Source: Onchocerca volvulus
Lineage: Eukaryota > Nematoda > Chromadorea > Rhabditida > Onchocercidae
Direction of reading: 5' to 3'
NCBI GenBank assembly: GCA_000499405.2
Contig: HG738139.1
Coordinates: forward strand, 13,496,467 to 13,560,466
Length of the DNA: 64,000 nt
This document shows positions 25,359-38,413 of the stretch, piece by piece. The notes under the pieces were generated by a model. That model made no database searches and had not been told where the DNA came from. It was given only the letters and a program-made list of their open reading frames with translations. A program made the translations under genes and the position numbers. Each line of letters starts with the position of its first letter. The stretch's first letter is position 1.

Positions 25359-28300
25359 ATGTCATTACGAAAAGAAGATGTTTACGAGACAGAAGATTTG
25401 CCAGAAGACGATCAACAAATGATTGGAGATGAAATCGTTGAATCGGAAGGTTCGTTTTTTATTATCATCTACATTCAAAATTTCGTTAATGATCCCTAGG
25501 TTTCATTATTTAGTCCAATAATAAATCATGTGGTCAATGAATTTATTGTCGAAAGAAAAATTGTAGAAAGAAACTTATTCCAGTAAAAAAATAATAGTTT
25601 GTTGTTTTTTGTGCACGAACTAAGATTTTGCAACTGAAATTTTCTCATGAGCTTTTTACAATATATATTAACATCTGAGGCGCTTCTGCTACAGAAAATC
25701 ATTTCTTCGAATCAGTCTTCGAAAGAAACGTACTTCTGAACTATCAGTGCGAAAAAATCCTGCAGTATTAACTCTTGTCACTGAAACTTAATTATGTTTC
25801 AGAAATAGAGCGTTTACATATCGATGTTGACAACGCCATGAAAAAATTCAAAGGTCGTTTATTGAGTGCAGAAAATGTCGGTAAGACTGTTCTTAATTTT
25901 TTCATTGGCATTAAGTTTATCACATCCAATTAAGTCCATAAAGAAAAGGAATTATCATTTTTGGTGATTTCTTGTTAATCCTTACAACTTTACCGATAGC
26001 AAATATGTTGTCGGATTTCTCAATATATGATCTTTTTTTTTTTCGAATTGCAAAAAACGATATGCTCTAAAAAGTTTATTAATATAGATTTCTCGGATTC
26101 TATTTCACGAAGAAGACGCCGTGGATATGGCAGTGGTTCTTATGTGCTTGAAGTGGTTGGACCTTATGCAGATGAAACGGAAACGCTGGAGCAGAAGTTT
26201 ACTCGCTTAAAGTGTGAGATAAATGATCTAATGGAAGCGGTACAGGCACAGGTGTGATATGATCGCTATTTCATTTTCTTTTTTTTTTTTTTTTTTTGAC
26301 ATCAAATCCCACAATATCTTGAATAATCAATGAAAATTTAAGACTTCTTCTATGCTATACTTTCTGGCAGCTATCAATTTTTTCATCTCTTTTAAAAGTA
26401 GTGTCAGCCAAAAATATTTATTTGGTACTAAAATAAGAATGGACTGCTATTCTATCAAATTATGATTGTGCACGATTTGATGGTTAAATTTAAGGAGATT
26501 TTTGCTTTTTCAGAAAATGTCTGAAAAACCGAATGCATCTGTTGTCAATGAAGAAGAGTTGATTGCTATGCTGGAAACTTTGAATGCTTTGCAAATCGAT
26601 AAAGATACCATTGTAACTTCTACTCAAAATGAAAAGAAGTGAGCTATTGTTTTAGGACATATCAAGATCTTATGATTACATCTTATCTTTTATTGTCAGT
26701 GGTTAGAATTACTGTTATTCCTCATCAGTTATTTCTTTCGCAGCTTGTCATATAACTTCATTATGACAGTTTTGGAAACCCAGAACTTCCATGTTACCCT
26801 TCAATTATATTTGAAAGAAGCATTGAGCAAATTAGAGGATTTACATGTTTGAATTGTTCTTTGGGACTCACAGTCTAGTGTTTTTTGGATATGTAAATAG
26901 AATTCAGTAAAATAGCTGGATGAAGAAGTAAAAAAAATCGTTAACATAGAAGAGAAAGAATAATTCAAAAGAAATCGTTTTTTTAAAGAAAATTTCCAGA
27001 GATAACAAAATAGAACGTAAAACCCTTTCTGCCGAAAACAATGTTGTGAGCGGGCGTCTAGCAATTTTGGAAAACCGAACCAATCGATTGGAACAAATGA
27101 TTGATGGCGTTGGTGCTGACGAATCTATGAAAGTTTGCAAAATTCCAATCGCGGAAGCAATAGAAGACTTACGTATGCGTGTACAATTGTTGCATCCTGC
27201 GCATGTGGACGGTCTTCATTCACGCATCACACAGCTTCTTTCAAAGTTACAACAAGTATTCTTTTATGTTTACATTGTTGCAGACATATCTTTTCTTGTA
27301 GATATTTTTTCAGTAAAACTTTCTGATTTTAACTTTCTGATAATGACATTCATTACTATAGATATAAAATGATTCAAGCTTCAGAACACATAGAACAACG
27401 TAATAAAGTATACATTAAGTTATATTTTTATAATCAAATATTAAATAATATATTAATCACTTCGGAAGGAATAACCATATTTCATCTGTTTTATTTCATC
27501 CATTTTACTTGAATATGATTACACTACAAATTACAGGTGGAAGAAAAGAAGAAGGAAAAAGGTGATTCGGAATTCGAAAGCAAAGTTGATAAATTATATG
27601 AGATGATGAATCGATGGGATACAGCTTGCACTGGTTTATCTTCTGCAGTTAAAAGAATGTATGATTTAAGAAAGCTTCATGAACAAGGTGCAGATTTTTC
27701 ATCAATCTTTGAAATTTTTGTTGTTCTTACATTAATGATTGTTTACTTTTGTGCGTAAAGTTGATTTCTTCACGAAATTCGATTTCTCGTTATAGATTGA
27801 AAATAGAAAGATCAATTGTTCAGTATCAAAGAGTTGCAGGCTATATAATCACAAAAGTTTAAGCAAACTCGGAAGATGCTGTTTTTGACTTTCTAAGGCT
27901 AATTTTTCTAATAATTGATATCCGAAAAATTTGATGAATTCAATAGAGTCAAATTGTTATCACAGACCTTTTTTCTGACTGATGCCAACCTTGTATGATC
28001 AGCAATCACCCACTGGCTAAATGAAATCGGACGATTGTTAGGTACTTAATGTACCCAACGCCAGGATGAAATGCGTGGAGCTCTTTTAATTAAATTAGAT
28101 AGAGGAGGAAATGACTTAGTGAATGAAAAAATGGGAAATCAAATTAGACATACAAGGAATACCGGAATCGAAACGAGACAGTTTATGGTACTTGTTAATA
28201 TTATAATTTGTTTTTTTTTCTTTTTTTTTGATTTTATTTGTAAAATTTAATGAATTTTTAGCAGAACAATTCAGCAAAAAACTCAGTCAATTGACGGGTA

Positions 28301-28440
28301 CTCGTTCACAGTTAATCAAAACAGTGGAAAGGGAAGAAATGATGCTATTTGATTTTCGCCAACAGACACACGCCGCTTTAGAGAAGCTTGGCACCAGTAT
28401 GGCTAGAATAGAAGAACGAATCAATAAACTGAATTCTTGA
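25359..28440 (+). CDS. dnc-2: Dynactin subunit 2 (p50/dynamitin)
   Basis: Seven exons: 25359-25449, 25803-25880, 26088-26251, 26514-26638, 27000-27255, 27537-27687, 28262-28440. They total 1,044 nt and 347 residues. Dynamitin is the shoulder subunit that joins the p150 arm to the Arp1 filament in dynactin, the cofactor of cytoplasmic dynein. The N-terminal signature DVYETEDLPEDDQ is present. The block DFSDSISRRRRRGYGSGSY corresponds to the vertebrate DFSDRIGKTKRTGY, followed by ETLEQKFTRLKCEINDL. The rest is coiled-coil-rich, with VDKLYEMMNRWDTACTGL, LRKLHEQAEQF and the typical end MARIEERINKLNS. The start follows TTTTCAG and CTTGCAG sites at 25322-25341, either of which could accept a spliced leader. 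It is divergent from gly-5. Confidence 0.94.
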
Positions 28441-31400
28441 AGATCTTGGTTATTTATTATCTATAAGAATTTCCTGCAATTGTTAAACTTTATGCTATTG
28501 ATGAACAGAATATAGAATAGTTGTTATTCAGAATATCAGATTTCAATCTTTAATGTCGAAATCTTGCGTCTTTCATTCACAGAAATGAATTCCTTACTTT
28601 TTTTTTTTTTGAAGTGCATGTTAATTCACGTTCACCAGACATCACAGAAATGAATTGTGGCTGAAAAATGAGTTCCATCGACTAATGACTTATTAAAATT
28701 TTTCTATTAGCTATGACCATTTCTTTTGCACAAAACCGCTGAATTTAATTCTGTATAATCAGTTCAAAATTAGCTTGAAAATGAATGTGGTTCAAGTTTT
28801 GTTTGAAAAATTGTATTTGTCTTTTTAGATTTAGATTGTTGCTTGTTCCTGTATATGAGTCTATACATTAATTTACTATTTTTAAAGGTTATCAATTCCA
28901 TAATTTTCATATGCTCTTTTTCTTTTCAGTCTTTGTATGATATTCTGTTCTATTAAAATGCTGACTTTATCGGATGCGCTATTAAAACTTACATCGGAAA
29001 ACCAGTTTAATTATTGCTTAGTAATTTTGCATAAATGCCGTGGTGTAATTATTTTAATGCTGCTGTTCATAATAAAATAAAAAAAAAGAAAGGAAACAGG
29101 TAGTCAATTTTCGTTGATTTGTTAGGCAAAAAATAACTAAAATACTCATAATCTTATTCGATGTGTGATCATACGATTAAAACGACATACTATGTGTTAT
29201 ATTGCATGCAATTTGTACATCGGCAACTTGGATCGTAATACTTTCAAAAATTGTTGCGAAGTTTTTCTGATCTATTTGGTCTTGATAGATATAATACTTA
29301 AATTTATATTTTCATTGCAAGTAATGGTCATAGATAATGCCCTTTTTAAGAAGTTAATTTTAATGAATTAGTAACAGAAGTTTGGAAATTCTCAATTGGT
29401 GGTATGAAATTTCAGTATCTTTTCTATTTCGCTACTTCCTTCACATATTAATTATTTAGCTGATGATATGTTAAAAATCATATATTTGCCAAGTTTTGCA
29501 TCTGCTTTATTTGTTTAAAATTGTTTTTTTCATTAAGTAATGATTTCTAATTATTCTAATTTCGTGTAAATTAATCACTAGGATGGCTTTTGACAAGCTG
29601 ATTAGAATTTATGCAAAAGATTATTTATCTGCTGATTGTCAATTACGGTGAATTTAAGGATTAGCAATTATAATGGTAATGTGGAAGAACAAATCACCCA
29701 TTTAAAAATATCAATTTTCTAAATTTGATAATAAATTAGAAGTTAAAGAAAGTTTAATAGCAATGAAATTCTATCAAGATTCACTCTTACTGAAATGATG
29801 CGAATCAATGATGGAACCAGTCTTACTCAAAATAGATCACTTGGGCAAGATTTTGTTAATTATTTGATTTTCTGAGTGATTTTCAGATAAGAATAAATTT
29901 GAAAGTTGGAACAGTTCTCTCCCACTCTTCCTTCATGAGATTCTACTGATGCATTTTTTTTAAATTTTTCTTAAAATTATCAACTTGATGCATTTTGATA
30001 TCATCTGCATTTTCCTAACCATGACCTAGTCATTACAGAAGAAGAAAATTTTAATGATTGATAGAAATTTCTTAAAAGGGCTTTTTGACATATTATCTTG
30101 TTGAAAGAGAAAGATAACAACCTTGTGATAATATGATAACATATATTGCTCGAAATTTGAAGTCAATGGATCGTTGATAATCGTGGTGATAAGAAACAAC
30201 AAAATAATAACAATTGCCCTTACAAGATCTTAGGAAAGCGGTAAAAAAACTATAACTCTAAAAATACATTGAAATAAATGGGATATTAAAAAAAAAAAAA
30301 AATTAAATTAAAAATCTTTTTTTACCTTGCTTTTTTATTTCGTTCAATTTTTTAAATTTTTAATCTAAATATTAGACAATAGGTAGACATTTCTAGCATC
30401 ATTCACCAATTTCAAGAATCCATTTACATTATAAAAATGAATATATTAATTGTTTAAACTTAAAAACTTAATTTTAAATAAACTTTCTTTTTTTCTTTTT
30501 TTTTTTTTGAAGTTAACTTTACATAAACTTTCTTTTCTTTTCTTTCTTATCACTACATCTTTTTTACTTTTATTGTTATTCATTTCATCCTTTCGAGCAT
30601 TTTTTTCATTTTATATTTTTTCATCTCTTTAACTTCCTATTTTTTATTTTTTTTTCCTTTTCATTGTTAGCTTTCTTTATTTCTCTCTTTCCTTCCTATC
30701 TCATCTTTTCATTCGGAATAGAATTCCGATATTAAGTAGTTTTCTTGAACGAAGGATTCAATATTGGATGCTACAGATGACGTTAAGGATTCTGTAAATT
30801 TTCTTCATAGAATCTACGCTTATGTCAATCAAAGGAAACAAGAAAAAAAAAAAAAAAAAGAAGGAGCAGAAACTTCTCACGAATGATTCTGATTCCAATT
30901 TTTTGGGAAAAGAATTTGAATTTGAATTTGTATGGTTAGATTGAAATTATCTCCGTAATCAATCAATTATTAAAATACAATCAATGTATAATATTTTATA
31001 CGATAAATAGCACGATAAACTCATACTTCGGAATATAAATTACAGCAAATTGAAAATTTTTCCTCTTTTCTTTCTTTTTTTTTTTTCCTTCTTTTTAAAA
31101 TTTTTCGACTTTTTTTTGAGCCTTTCATTTTGCTACTGTTGCTTTTTTGTTTGCAATTCTTTTTCTTTTATTATTATTTTTTCAAAAAAATTTCTCTACT
31201 TTGAAATTTCATTCTTGAAAATTTTTCAATCTATCTAAAGGTTATTCTTCTTTCTAAAGTTTAAATTAAAATTGGTTTTTGGACATTTTCTTGTTCCTTA
31301 ATGTCACATTTGAAATGAAAGATTCTGAATTTCATTTCATCAATATTATTTACAATTTTCGTCTAAATTGTTGATGAGATATTAATGAGAATATAGATCA

Positions 31401-33512
31401 AGCATATTTATTCACATTTATCCATATTTGATGTCTATTTTCACTCGTAACTTTATCACCTATCAATTTTCTTATCATCTATCAATTTTTTTGGCAATTT
31501 TTCAATTTTCTTTTTTCTGATTTATACTTTTAGGTATACTTTTTATTGAACACTTAAGTGAAACTAATAATATTTTTTCTTTCTGAATATTGAATTTCTA
31601 ACTTTTTTTTTAAAATCAATTTCTCTAAAAAATGAACCGCATTTGGCAGTAATTCTTAAATATTTTTTCATTGTTATTTATATTCCAAAAATACTATCAG
31701 ATATTTCGACTAAATTATGAAAGACGCGAGAAGTTAAAATTATGATTTAAAAATTAAAATTATGATTAATAAGAAATTGAGAGGGAATTCTTATTTTTAG
31801 AAGAATAAATAATCTCTGATTTTTTGGAATGATTCTCAAAAATTTCAAATTTGTTTGAACCATTTCACAAATATCGATTTTGCTCAGACATTAATTGCAT
31901 CAAAAATATTATCAAATGAATGAATCAATTAATATATTCATTCATTAAGTTAATTAAGGCGTTTAGTAAGTCAAAGTTGTAGAAATTTGCTTAATTAAAA
32001 ATACGTGAAAAAATTTACGTGAAAAATATCCTCAAAAATGTTATTTTACCTGAAATCGTTTTTCATAACCGAATTGTTTATTAGGGATAATAACTTATTT
32101 TATCACAAGTTACTTAAAAAAAAAAAAAAAAAAAGATGAAATTATATGATTGTTGTGGAATGAAATTCAAGACCAAAATCAACAAGACAATATTTCATTG
32201 TTCCCTAGATCAATGAGATTTTGAATAAGCTTTGATAAATCAATAAGTTTCAAAAAGTTTAATAATCCGAAAAACTTGAACACAGCTTGAACTTCCGTTA
32301 TTTAATCATAATTGTTAAATGATTCTTGTAATCGAAAGAAAAACAAAGAAAATGAAATTCTTTATAAAATTCTTTTTTTTTCTTCATTTAAAGGCTTAGT
32401 ACAAGTCTAAAATTATTTTAGGTTACACTAATCGGACAGACATATTACCTTTTCATGTACTTAATATACAGGGAAATATTTGTTCATTGATGTTTTTATA
32501 TAAAATTTTTTTCATTCTTAACTTATCACTTTTATTGTGTAATTTGTCAAAATATGTCTAAAATACATTGACGCATTTTTTCTTATTTAAATTTTTACAA
32601 TTTTTGATTTGCGAATTTTGAAATTTATCAAAAAATTCGTTGTTTTTTGAAATATGAAAAATGGCGAAATTTCCGATAAATTTATAGTAGCATTTGTGTT
32701 GTAGCACACAAAAGTAACTCAATTCTCGTCGAGAATTTTAGCTCATGAATTTTTTTTCACTTGAAAATCTCGTGCTTTGAAATTTGAGCAAAATTTATGA
32801 AATAATGATATCGTAAAACAAAAAATTGCCTACGCCGTACAAATTGTTACACAAAATGATTAATAACAAGTTACGCATTCATTCTTATTCATTTTATAAA
32901 TGAATCGTCCGTTAGAACACGTAAATTTACGAAAACATTTTTCTTGAACAGAGACCTATTAGAATGAAATGAATGATTTAAAAATTTAAATGACAAATTG
33001 AATTGAATTTTCATCTTACATTATAGTAGGAAACAATGTCGTAATTTAAAAAAAAAAAAAAAAAAAAAAATTCCTCCGCCTATTAGAAATATTTCTTTTT
33101 TATAGTCTTGGAATTTTCAAATTTAAATCGAAAAATGTATGATATATAGGTTCATTGCTTTAAAATGATTTGCTCTATCAAATGAAATTAAAATTTTTGC
33201 AATGTTACTGAAATCAAAATTGAATATGAATCTATATCAGAAGATTGAGGATATCTTTCTATCTGAAACAGAATCAATGATGATTTGGATAGACATTTTA
33301 ATTTTTAACATGATATTCAATAAATCGAAACTTTTAAATTATAAAACACCAAAAATATTTAATAATTTTAAAAGGGAATCACTTCCGTGATTTTATTTTT
33401 GGCTGTATCCAATTGTTTTTTTTTCTTCAAAATTTCCTAAAAATTATTTCTAAAATACGATGTTTAAACCGATTTAAATCAAAGTGTTCCTTAAAAGTAG
33501 CATTTTAACATT
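28441..33512. other. Long AT-rich intergenic region
   Basis: About 5 kb with no supported gene. Homopolymer runs are frequent (for example at 30291, 30844, 32116 and 33050), and open frames are short and rich in Phe, Leu and Ser from poly-T. No recognisable transposon, RNA or splice-consistent exon chain was found. Confidence 0.5.
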
Positions 33513-33584
33513 TAGCAGCGAGTGGTTTCGATCCACCGACCTCTGGGTTATGGGCCCAGCACGCTTCCACTGCGCCACGCTGCT
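33513..33584 (-). tRNA. Initiator tRNA-Met (CAT)
   Basis: 72 nt on the minus strand, folding as a standard cloverleaf. It begins AGCAGCGTGG, so the acceptor stem has the eukaryotic initiator A1:U72 pair with 3' CTCGCTGCT. The anticodon is CAT at 33552-33550 within GGGCCCATAACCC, which carries the three G:C pairs of initiators. The T loop reads GATCGAAA, lacking the TTC of elongators. Box A (TGGCGCAGTGG) and box B (GGATCGAAACC) are present. No intron. The CCA is not encoded. Confidence 0.97.
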
Positions 33585-36500
33585 CTACCTTACGTTTGAA
33601 ATTTTAAAATTGATTCAAACTTTTTTTCAAAATTTTTAAAAAAACTAATGCAATCAATTCTAACTGCGAAATGACTATAATAAAACGGTCAGGATTGGAT
33701 GCTTTAACGTAAAATCCGTAAATCCGTATTACTACTGAACATGTATGGAAGTCGAGATCTCTTTGAACGAATTAAAACGATTTCGATAAAAACTTTAAAA
33801 ATTTTTCTGTTGTATTCTGCTAAATTAAAGTTGTTACTTTTTTCCCGAGATTTTCTTCGTCCTTTTTCTCTAACACTCTGAATTGACAGATTTCAGTAGA
33901 TTTCGTAGAAATGAAAAGTGAGAAAAGATTTTTGAAAAATGGCAAACAATGAATTTTGTGCATTAAACATTCGTCCATCAACTTTCAATCGTAATTTTGA
34001 TGATTAGAAACTGACATTATTAACTTACTAATTGGATTAAAAATGACGGAATAAATAAACAAATAAAAAACAAAAAATAAAATGCTGTAAACTGGATGTC
34101 TTTTGAATTTTACCCTTCTTTTTTTGTTTTTTTAATGTCTAATTGTTCCAAAATTGTTTATGACTGTTGAAGTGTGAATTTTTTTTTTTTTTTTATTGGT
34201 GCCAATTTTTAGAAGAACAAATTATATTGGTTTTTCACAGCAATGAACATAATTTTTTTTTCTTCTTGAACCAATTGCATATTCGATTAAATGGGACAGA
34301 AAATCAGAATCTCATAAAGTATTTTTTCCATTTTTTCGAAAATTATACCATATGACAAAATACGGAATCCACTAATCTAGCTGCAGTAAGAATTTGACGA
34401 AAGTATGAAAAATGATTTGAATTCTTTAAAAAAATAGAAAAGCAAAAGATAAATCTGAAACTTTGAAATTAAATCTACGATTTTCCCTCTCGTGCATTTT
34501 ATAAAAAATTTTAAGCAAAAACAAAATAAAAGTTTCTGTTATTTACTGAATTTACGCTCAGAAATTACGATTCAATTACTAATTTCAACATTATCTCCGA
34601 ATAGTACGATAAATAAATGCTTTGATAAGATTGATTCATGCAACTTAGTATATGTGTCAAATTTTTCATTTTTCTTTTTTTTTTTTCCTTCTCAATGCGA
34701 TTTTTTCTTCAAATAAGAAAAAAAAATGAAATGGAAAAATTTGAATTTTGAATTTAAATTCAAATTTATGATTCTAATCGGATAAAATGATATGCAAAAA
34801 ATTGAAAAAAAAAAAAAAAAAAGAAAGATGTTACCGTTTTCTTTTAGCCTACTTATCCGTGCAATATTTTCTCTTCTCTGAAATTCCTGAAAAGTACTTG
34901 ACCGGAATGAAAGAATTTTTACAAATCCTTTTATTTCCAATATTTCTCATATTTCTTTTCTCTTTCTTCTCTTCATTTGCTGCAAGTATATATTTGCATT
35001 TGTAAATTTCTTTCATTTAAAATGAATTTTTATGATAAACTTTTGCAATCATCATTATTTGAAATTAATGTCACAATTTTACGCGTCGTTTCTGAATTTT
35101 TTTTTCTTGAAAATCCGTTTACACATTTCTTTCTCCAATTTATCAGTTTTTAAATCTATTCCGTATGCTTGCTTATCATGCGTTAATGTCATAATGTAGC
35201 GACAGATTATTATCAATGATAGTGATTGATAATATGCAAATAGCTATTGATAATTATTCCCTCATATTGATATGGAGCAGAATTTATCTTTCTAAAGCTT
35301 CTAGCTTTATTGCATATTGAATATTTTTTAGTGAATTTTTCCAATTATGCATTATCATTCATTATCACTTTAATATACATTATCACTTTCAGTAAGTATA
35401 CGGTTAGATATAATGCAATATCACGTCCAATTCCATTTCCAGACAATTCCACATTTAATTCGAATTATTTTCAAATAGCATAAATGATAGCTGATTGATG
35501 TAATAATTAATATTTCATTGTTATACATTGAAATATTTGTTATGTGAAGAAATTAAAACAAAAAATTTGTAGCTAATAGTGGAATGCTTCCTGCTAAAAC
35601 AATGATCTATTTGTCCATCCAATTATCATCCGGTTCTTGTTATCATTAATCAGTAATCAATTTGATCCAAGTGAACAAAATTCGCATCACGATATGTAAA
35701 TTATGTAAATTTTACAGAAAGAAAGAAATTTTTAGAATACTTGTCGAATAAAGCAATCCATCCGTTCATCATTATCATTAATCAGTAATATAAACTTGAC
35801 CCGAAATGAATAATTCATCACAATAGTTATGTAAATTTTAACAATTGGCCTAAGCAAGACAGATATTATTTCAATTACGATTGAATGTTAAAATATTGTC
35901 ATTTGTCGAATGAAAAAAAAAAAAAAAAAAATGAGTCTTTCTCCTCGTTAGAAAAATTTGATTTGAAGGCGTGTCGTCGTCCCCTTCTAAGGAGGGTTAA
36001 TCGAGGCGGAGATGTGAAAAAGATAGGCGCAAGAAGAGGAAGAAGAAAAGAGGAGAAGATTGGATTGATCGAGAAGAAATAAAAGTTTGACAAAAATTGT
36101 TTTGCTTTGGGAGGAGCCGGGAAAGCAATGGGATGGAATAGGAAGGAAGGGAGGAGAAAAGATTGTAAGATAAATTTTGTCAAATTGTCGTCATAAAGAG
36201 TGCTGAAGAGATGGGAGAAGAACTCCCTGTACCATCAAGAAATGCGGGGTACCTTACCGAATAATACTACCGCCAGGTACCAATAGCGTCATCACGATCA
36301 TCATTTTAATCCCAAAAGCATTCTCGAAGACGATAGCAGTCATTCATCTTCATTTTCACCGTCAACTTTAACCTTTACTATTTGGTAAAGAGCAAGCGCA
36401 AGAGAAAAGAAGAACCAGGAAGAAAAAAAGTTCTTTATTTAAGTGAATAAAAATTAAAAGAAATTTCACATAAAATTGAAGAAGTTATATAAAAGTTGGA

Positions 36501-36607
36501 AATTTTCACTTTGCTCAATCATTTTACTTGGAAATCCTGGAATTCGAGAAAAAAACAAGGAAGGGATAAAAACTTCAAACTGATCGTATCATCATCAAAT
36601 CTATCCG
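33585..36607. other. AT-rich intergenic DNA
   Basis: No gene supported. 35930-36180 is a purine-rich (GGA/AGA) block and 36200-36380 is slightly GC-richer with GGTACC repeats. Both may belong to the 5' region of the metalloproteinase gene, but nothing specific can be assigned. Confidence 0.45.
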
Positions 36608-36919
36608 GTGGTATTAATGCATGAAGTATTGATGGAAATGGATCATATCATTTATCATCGATCCTCTGCTGATAATCAGACCGCTCTTTGCGTCTCATTG
36701 TATTATCGTTGGATCTTTACTGTATCACACATAATACGCCTTAAATTTTATTGGCCTGAAATCGGATTATGGCTAAGAGATTTTAAGGCATTTAGTAATT
36801 ATTACTTCTACTGTTATTATTGTCAACATTATTGCAACCATTCATATCGATACATACTTGTATTTATACTTTTTTTGGCTACTACCGCAAAATCACATCC
36901 ACTATCGAGGCCAACAACG
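36608..36919 (+). other. Candidate first exon of the metalloproteinase
   Basis: An open frame of 104 codons whose last part, RYILVFILFLATTAKSHPLS, looks like a signal sequence with a cleavage site near TTA|KSH. It ends ACG|GTTAGC in phase 0, matching the phase-0 exon at 41016. However, the only in-frame methionines are about 80 residues before the hydrophobic stretch, so the true start may be in an unseen exon. The intron would be 4.1 kb. The link rests on phase and on the family needing a signal peptide. Confidence 0.4.
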
Positions 36920-37031
36920 GTTAGCATTTTTTTTTTTTAATTTGCAAATTTCTGTAATTTTCTTTAAATTATTTCATGAATTAATCTTTCTAAACGATAA
37001 TTTCTTTTCCCATGTTTCAACATTGAAAAAA

Positions 37032-37045
37032 TTAGTTTTTTTTTC

Positions 37046-37073
<28 letters not shown>
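37032..37073. repeat. Poly-T tract
   Basis: Long T run with one C interruption. Another T-rich block follows at 37140-37170. Simple sequence. Confidence 0.8.
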
Positions 37074-37077
<4 letters not shown>

Positions 37078-38212
37078 AAAAGGCATAATTAATTAGGATC
37101 CTTGAAATTTTATCGTACATTAACATTTGTCGTTTTTCTTTTCTTTTTTTTTTTTTGTTTTCTTTTCTTTCGTTTTTTTCTTTACCAATTTATACAAAAT
37201 CTGATCTTTTGTTTGGAAAATTTTGACGAAATTTACTGCTAAAATATAATTGGCAATAATCTGATGCGCAAAAAAAAGATAAATTTTATTTAAGAAAAAC
37301 TTTTCTTTTTAGATTTATTCATTTTGCTTCATATGTATTTGCCAATCAAATATTTGTGTAATAAAAGTTTAGAATATCTCGCGTAGTTTTGCTTTCTTGT
37401 CAGTTCATTGTTTCCATTAATTTCTTCCTCGTTTTCCAAGAATGCTAATTTAGTCGATTTATTCATTGTGACATTTCTTATGCTAATCAACTTCTTGTAC
37501 ATTTGACTTTTTGCTTCAAAATTATAAAATAAAAAGTTGCCTAAATTTATCCAGTCTTTATTATTCATTGAATTTACATTTAATAAATTATCCAAAAATC
37601 CATTGCTCGAAACTGCATGTTCTTGTTTGCAAGAACAAAAATCATTGATGAAAAAAAAGAGAAGAAAAGTTCACGAATACTTTTATTAATGGAGCGAGAA
37701 ACATTGTATTCACCAATCAATGATGATTTATTGTAACTAAGAGAAAATCGAACTGCACATTAATTATGATCGTAGATCTAGTTAAAATTATTCGGGATGA
37801 CTAGACCACTTTTTTTTTTGTTATTAAAAAACAGGAAATTGCTCATTTTTTGAGCATCCTAAACAGATATATCATTTCGCTACCACTCTCATTTGGTTTA
37901 TTTTTCATTCAATTGAAAGGAAAAAAGTTTAGAAAGTCTTGTTTTCAGCTGTCTATTCAACAAATTACCTTTCTTTTGTCTTCAATTCGAGGATGAAAAA
38001 AGAAAAAAAAAAAGAAATCATTAAGGAATAGTTTGAAAAGTTTGTTTTTTAGAAGATAACGAAACATTACTTGGCTGAAATATCTTTGAAAATGTAAAAA
38101 AAAATGGCGTATAAGTCATGAATTGAAAATCAAACTTTCTAACACAAATTTATCAATTTGTCATTGGTAAAATGTATGAGTGTTGAAATATCTTTCTGAA
38201 TATTCTGATCCG

Positions 38213-38413
38213 TGGGAATTGACAGATTGAGAGCTCTTTCATGATTCGGTGGCTGGTAATACATGGCCGTTCTTAGTTGGTGGAGTGATTTGTCTGGTTT
38301 ATTCCGATAACGAGCGAGACTCTAGCCTACTAAATAGTTACTGGATAATTTTGTCCAGACAACTTCTTAGAGGGACAAGCGGTGTTTAGCCGCATGAAGT
38401 TGAGCAAAATAGG
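38213..38413 (+). pseudogene. 18S rRNA fragment (3' part)
   Basis: About 200 bp that read as the small-subunit rRNA from AATTGACAGATTGAGAGCTC, through CATGGCCGTTCTTAGTTGGT, GATTTGTCTGG, ATTCCGATAACGAGCGAGAC and AACTTCTTAGAGGGACAAGC, to TTGAGCAA, where similarity decays. Changes such as GGTTTATTCCG for the conserved GGTTAATTCCG, and the abrupt ends inside the gene, show an isolated fragment and not a working rDNA unit. It lies in the supposed first intron of the metalloproteinase. It could also reflect a misassembled rDNA read, but AT-rich flanks on both sides argue for a genomic insertion. Confidence 0.9.

Noticed and set aside
36263..36314. Minus-strand ATG followed by MTLLVPGGSIIR and a GTAAGG donor, like a signal-peptide exon
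   Set aside because: No compatible downstream minus-strand exon could be found within the next several kb, so it is likely chance.
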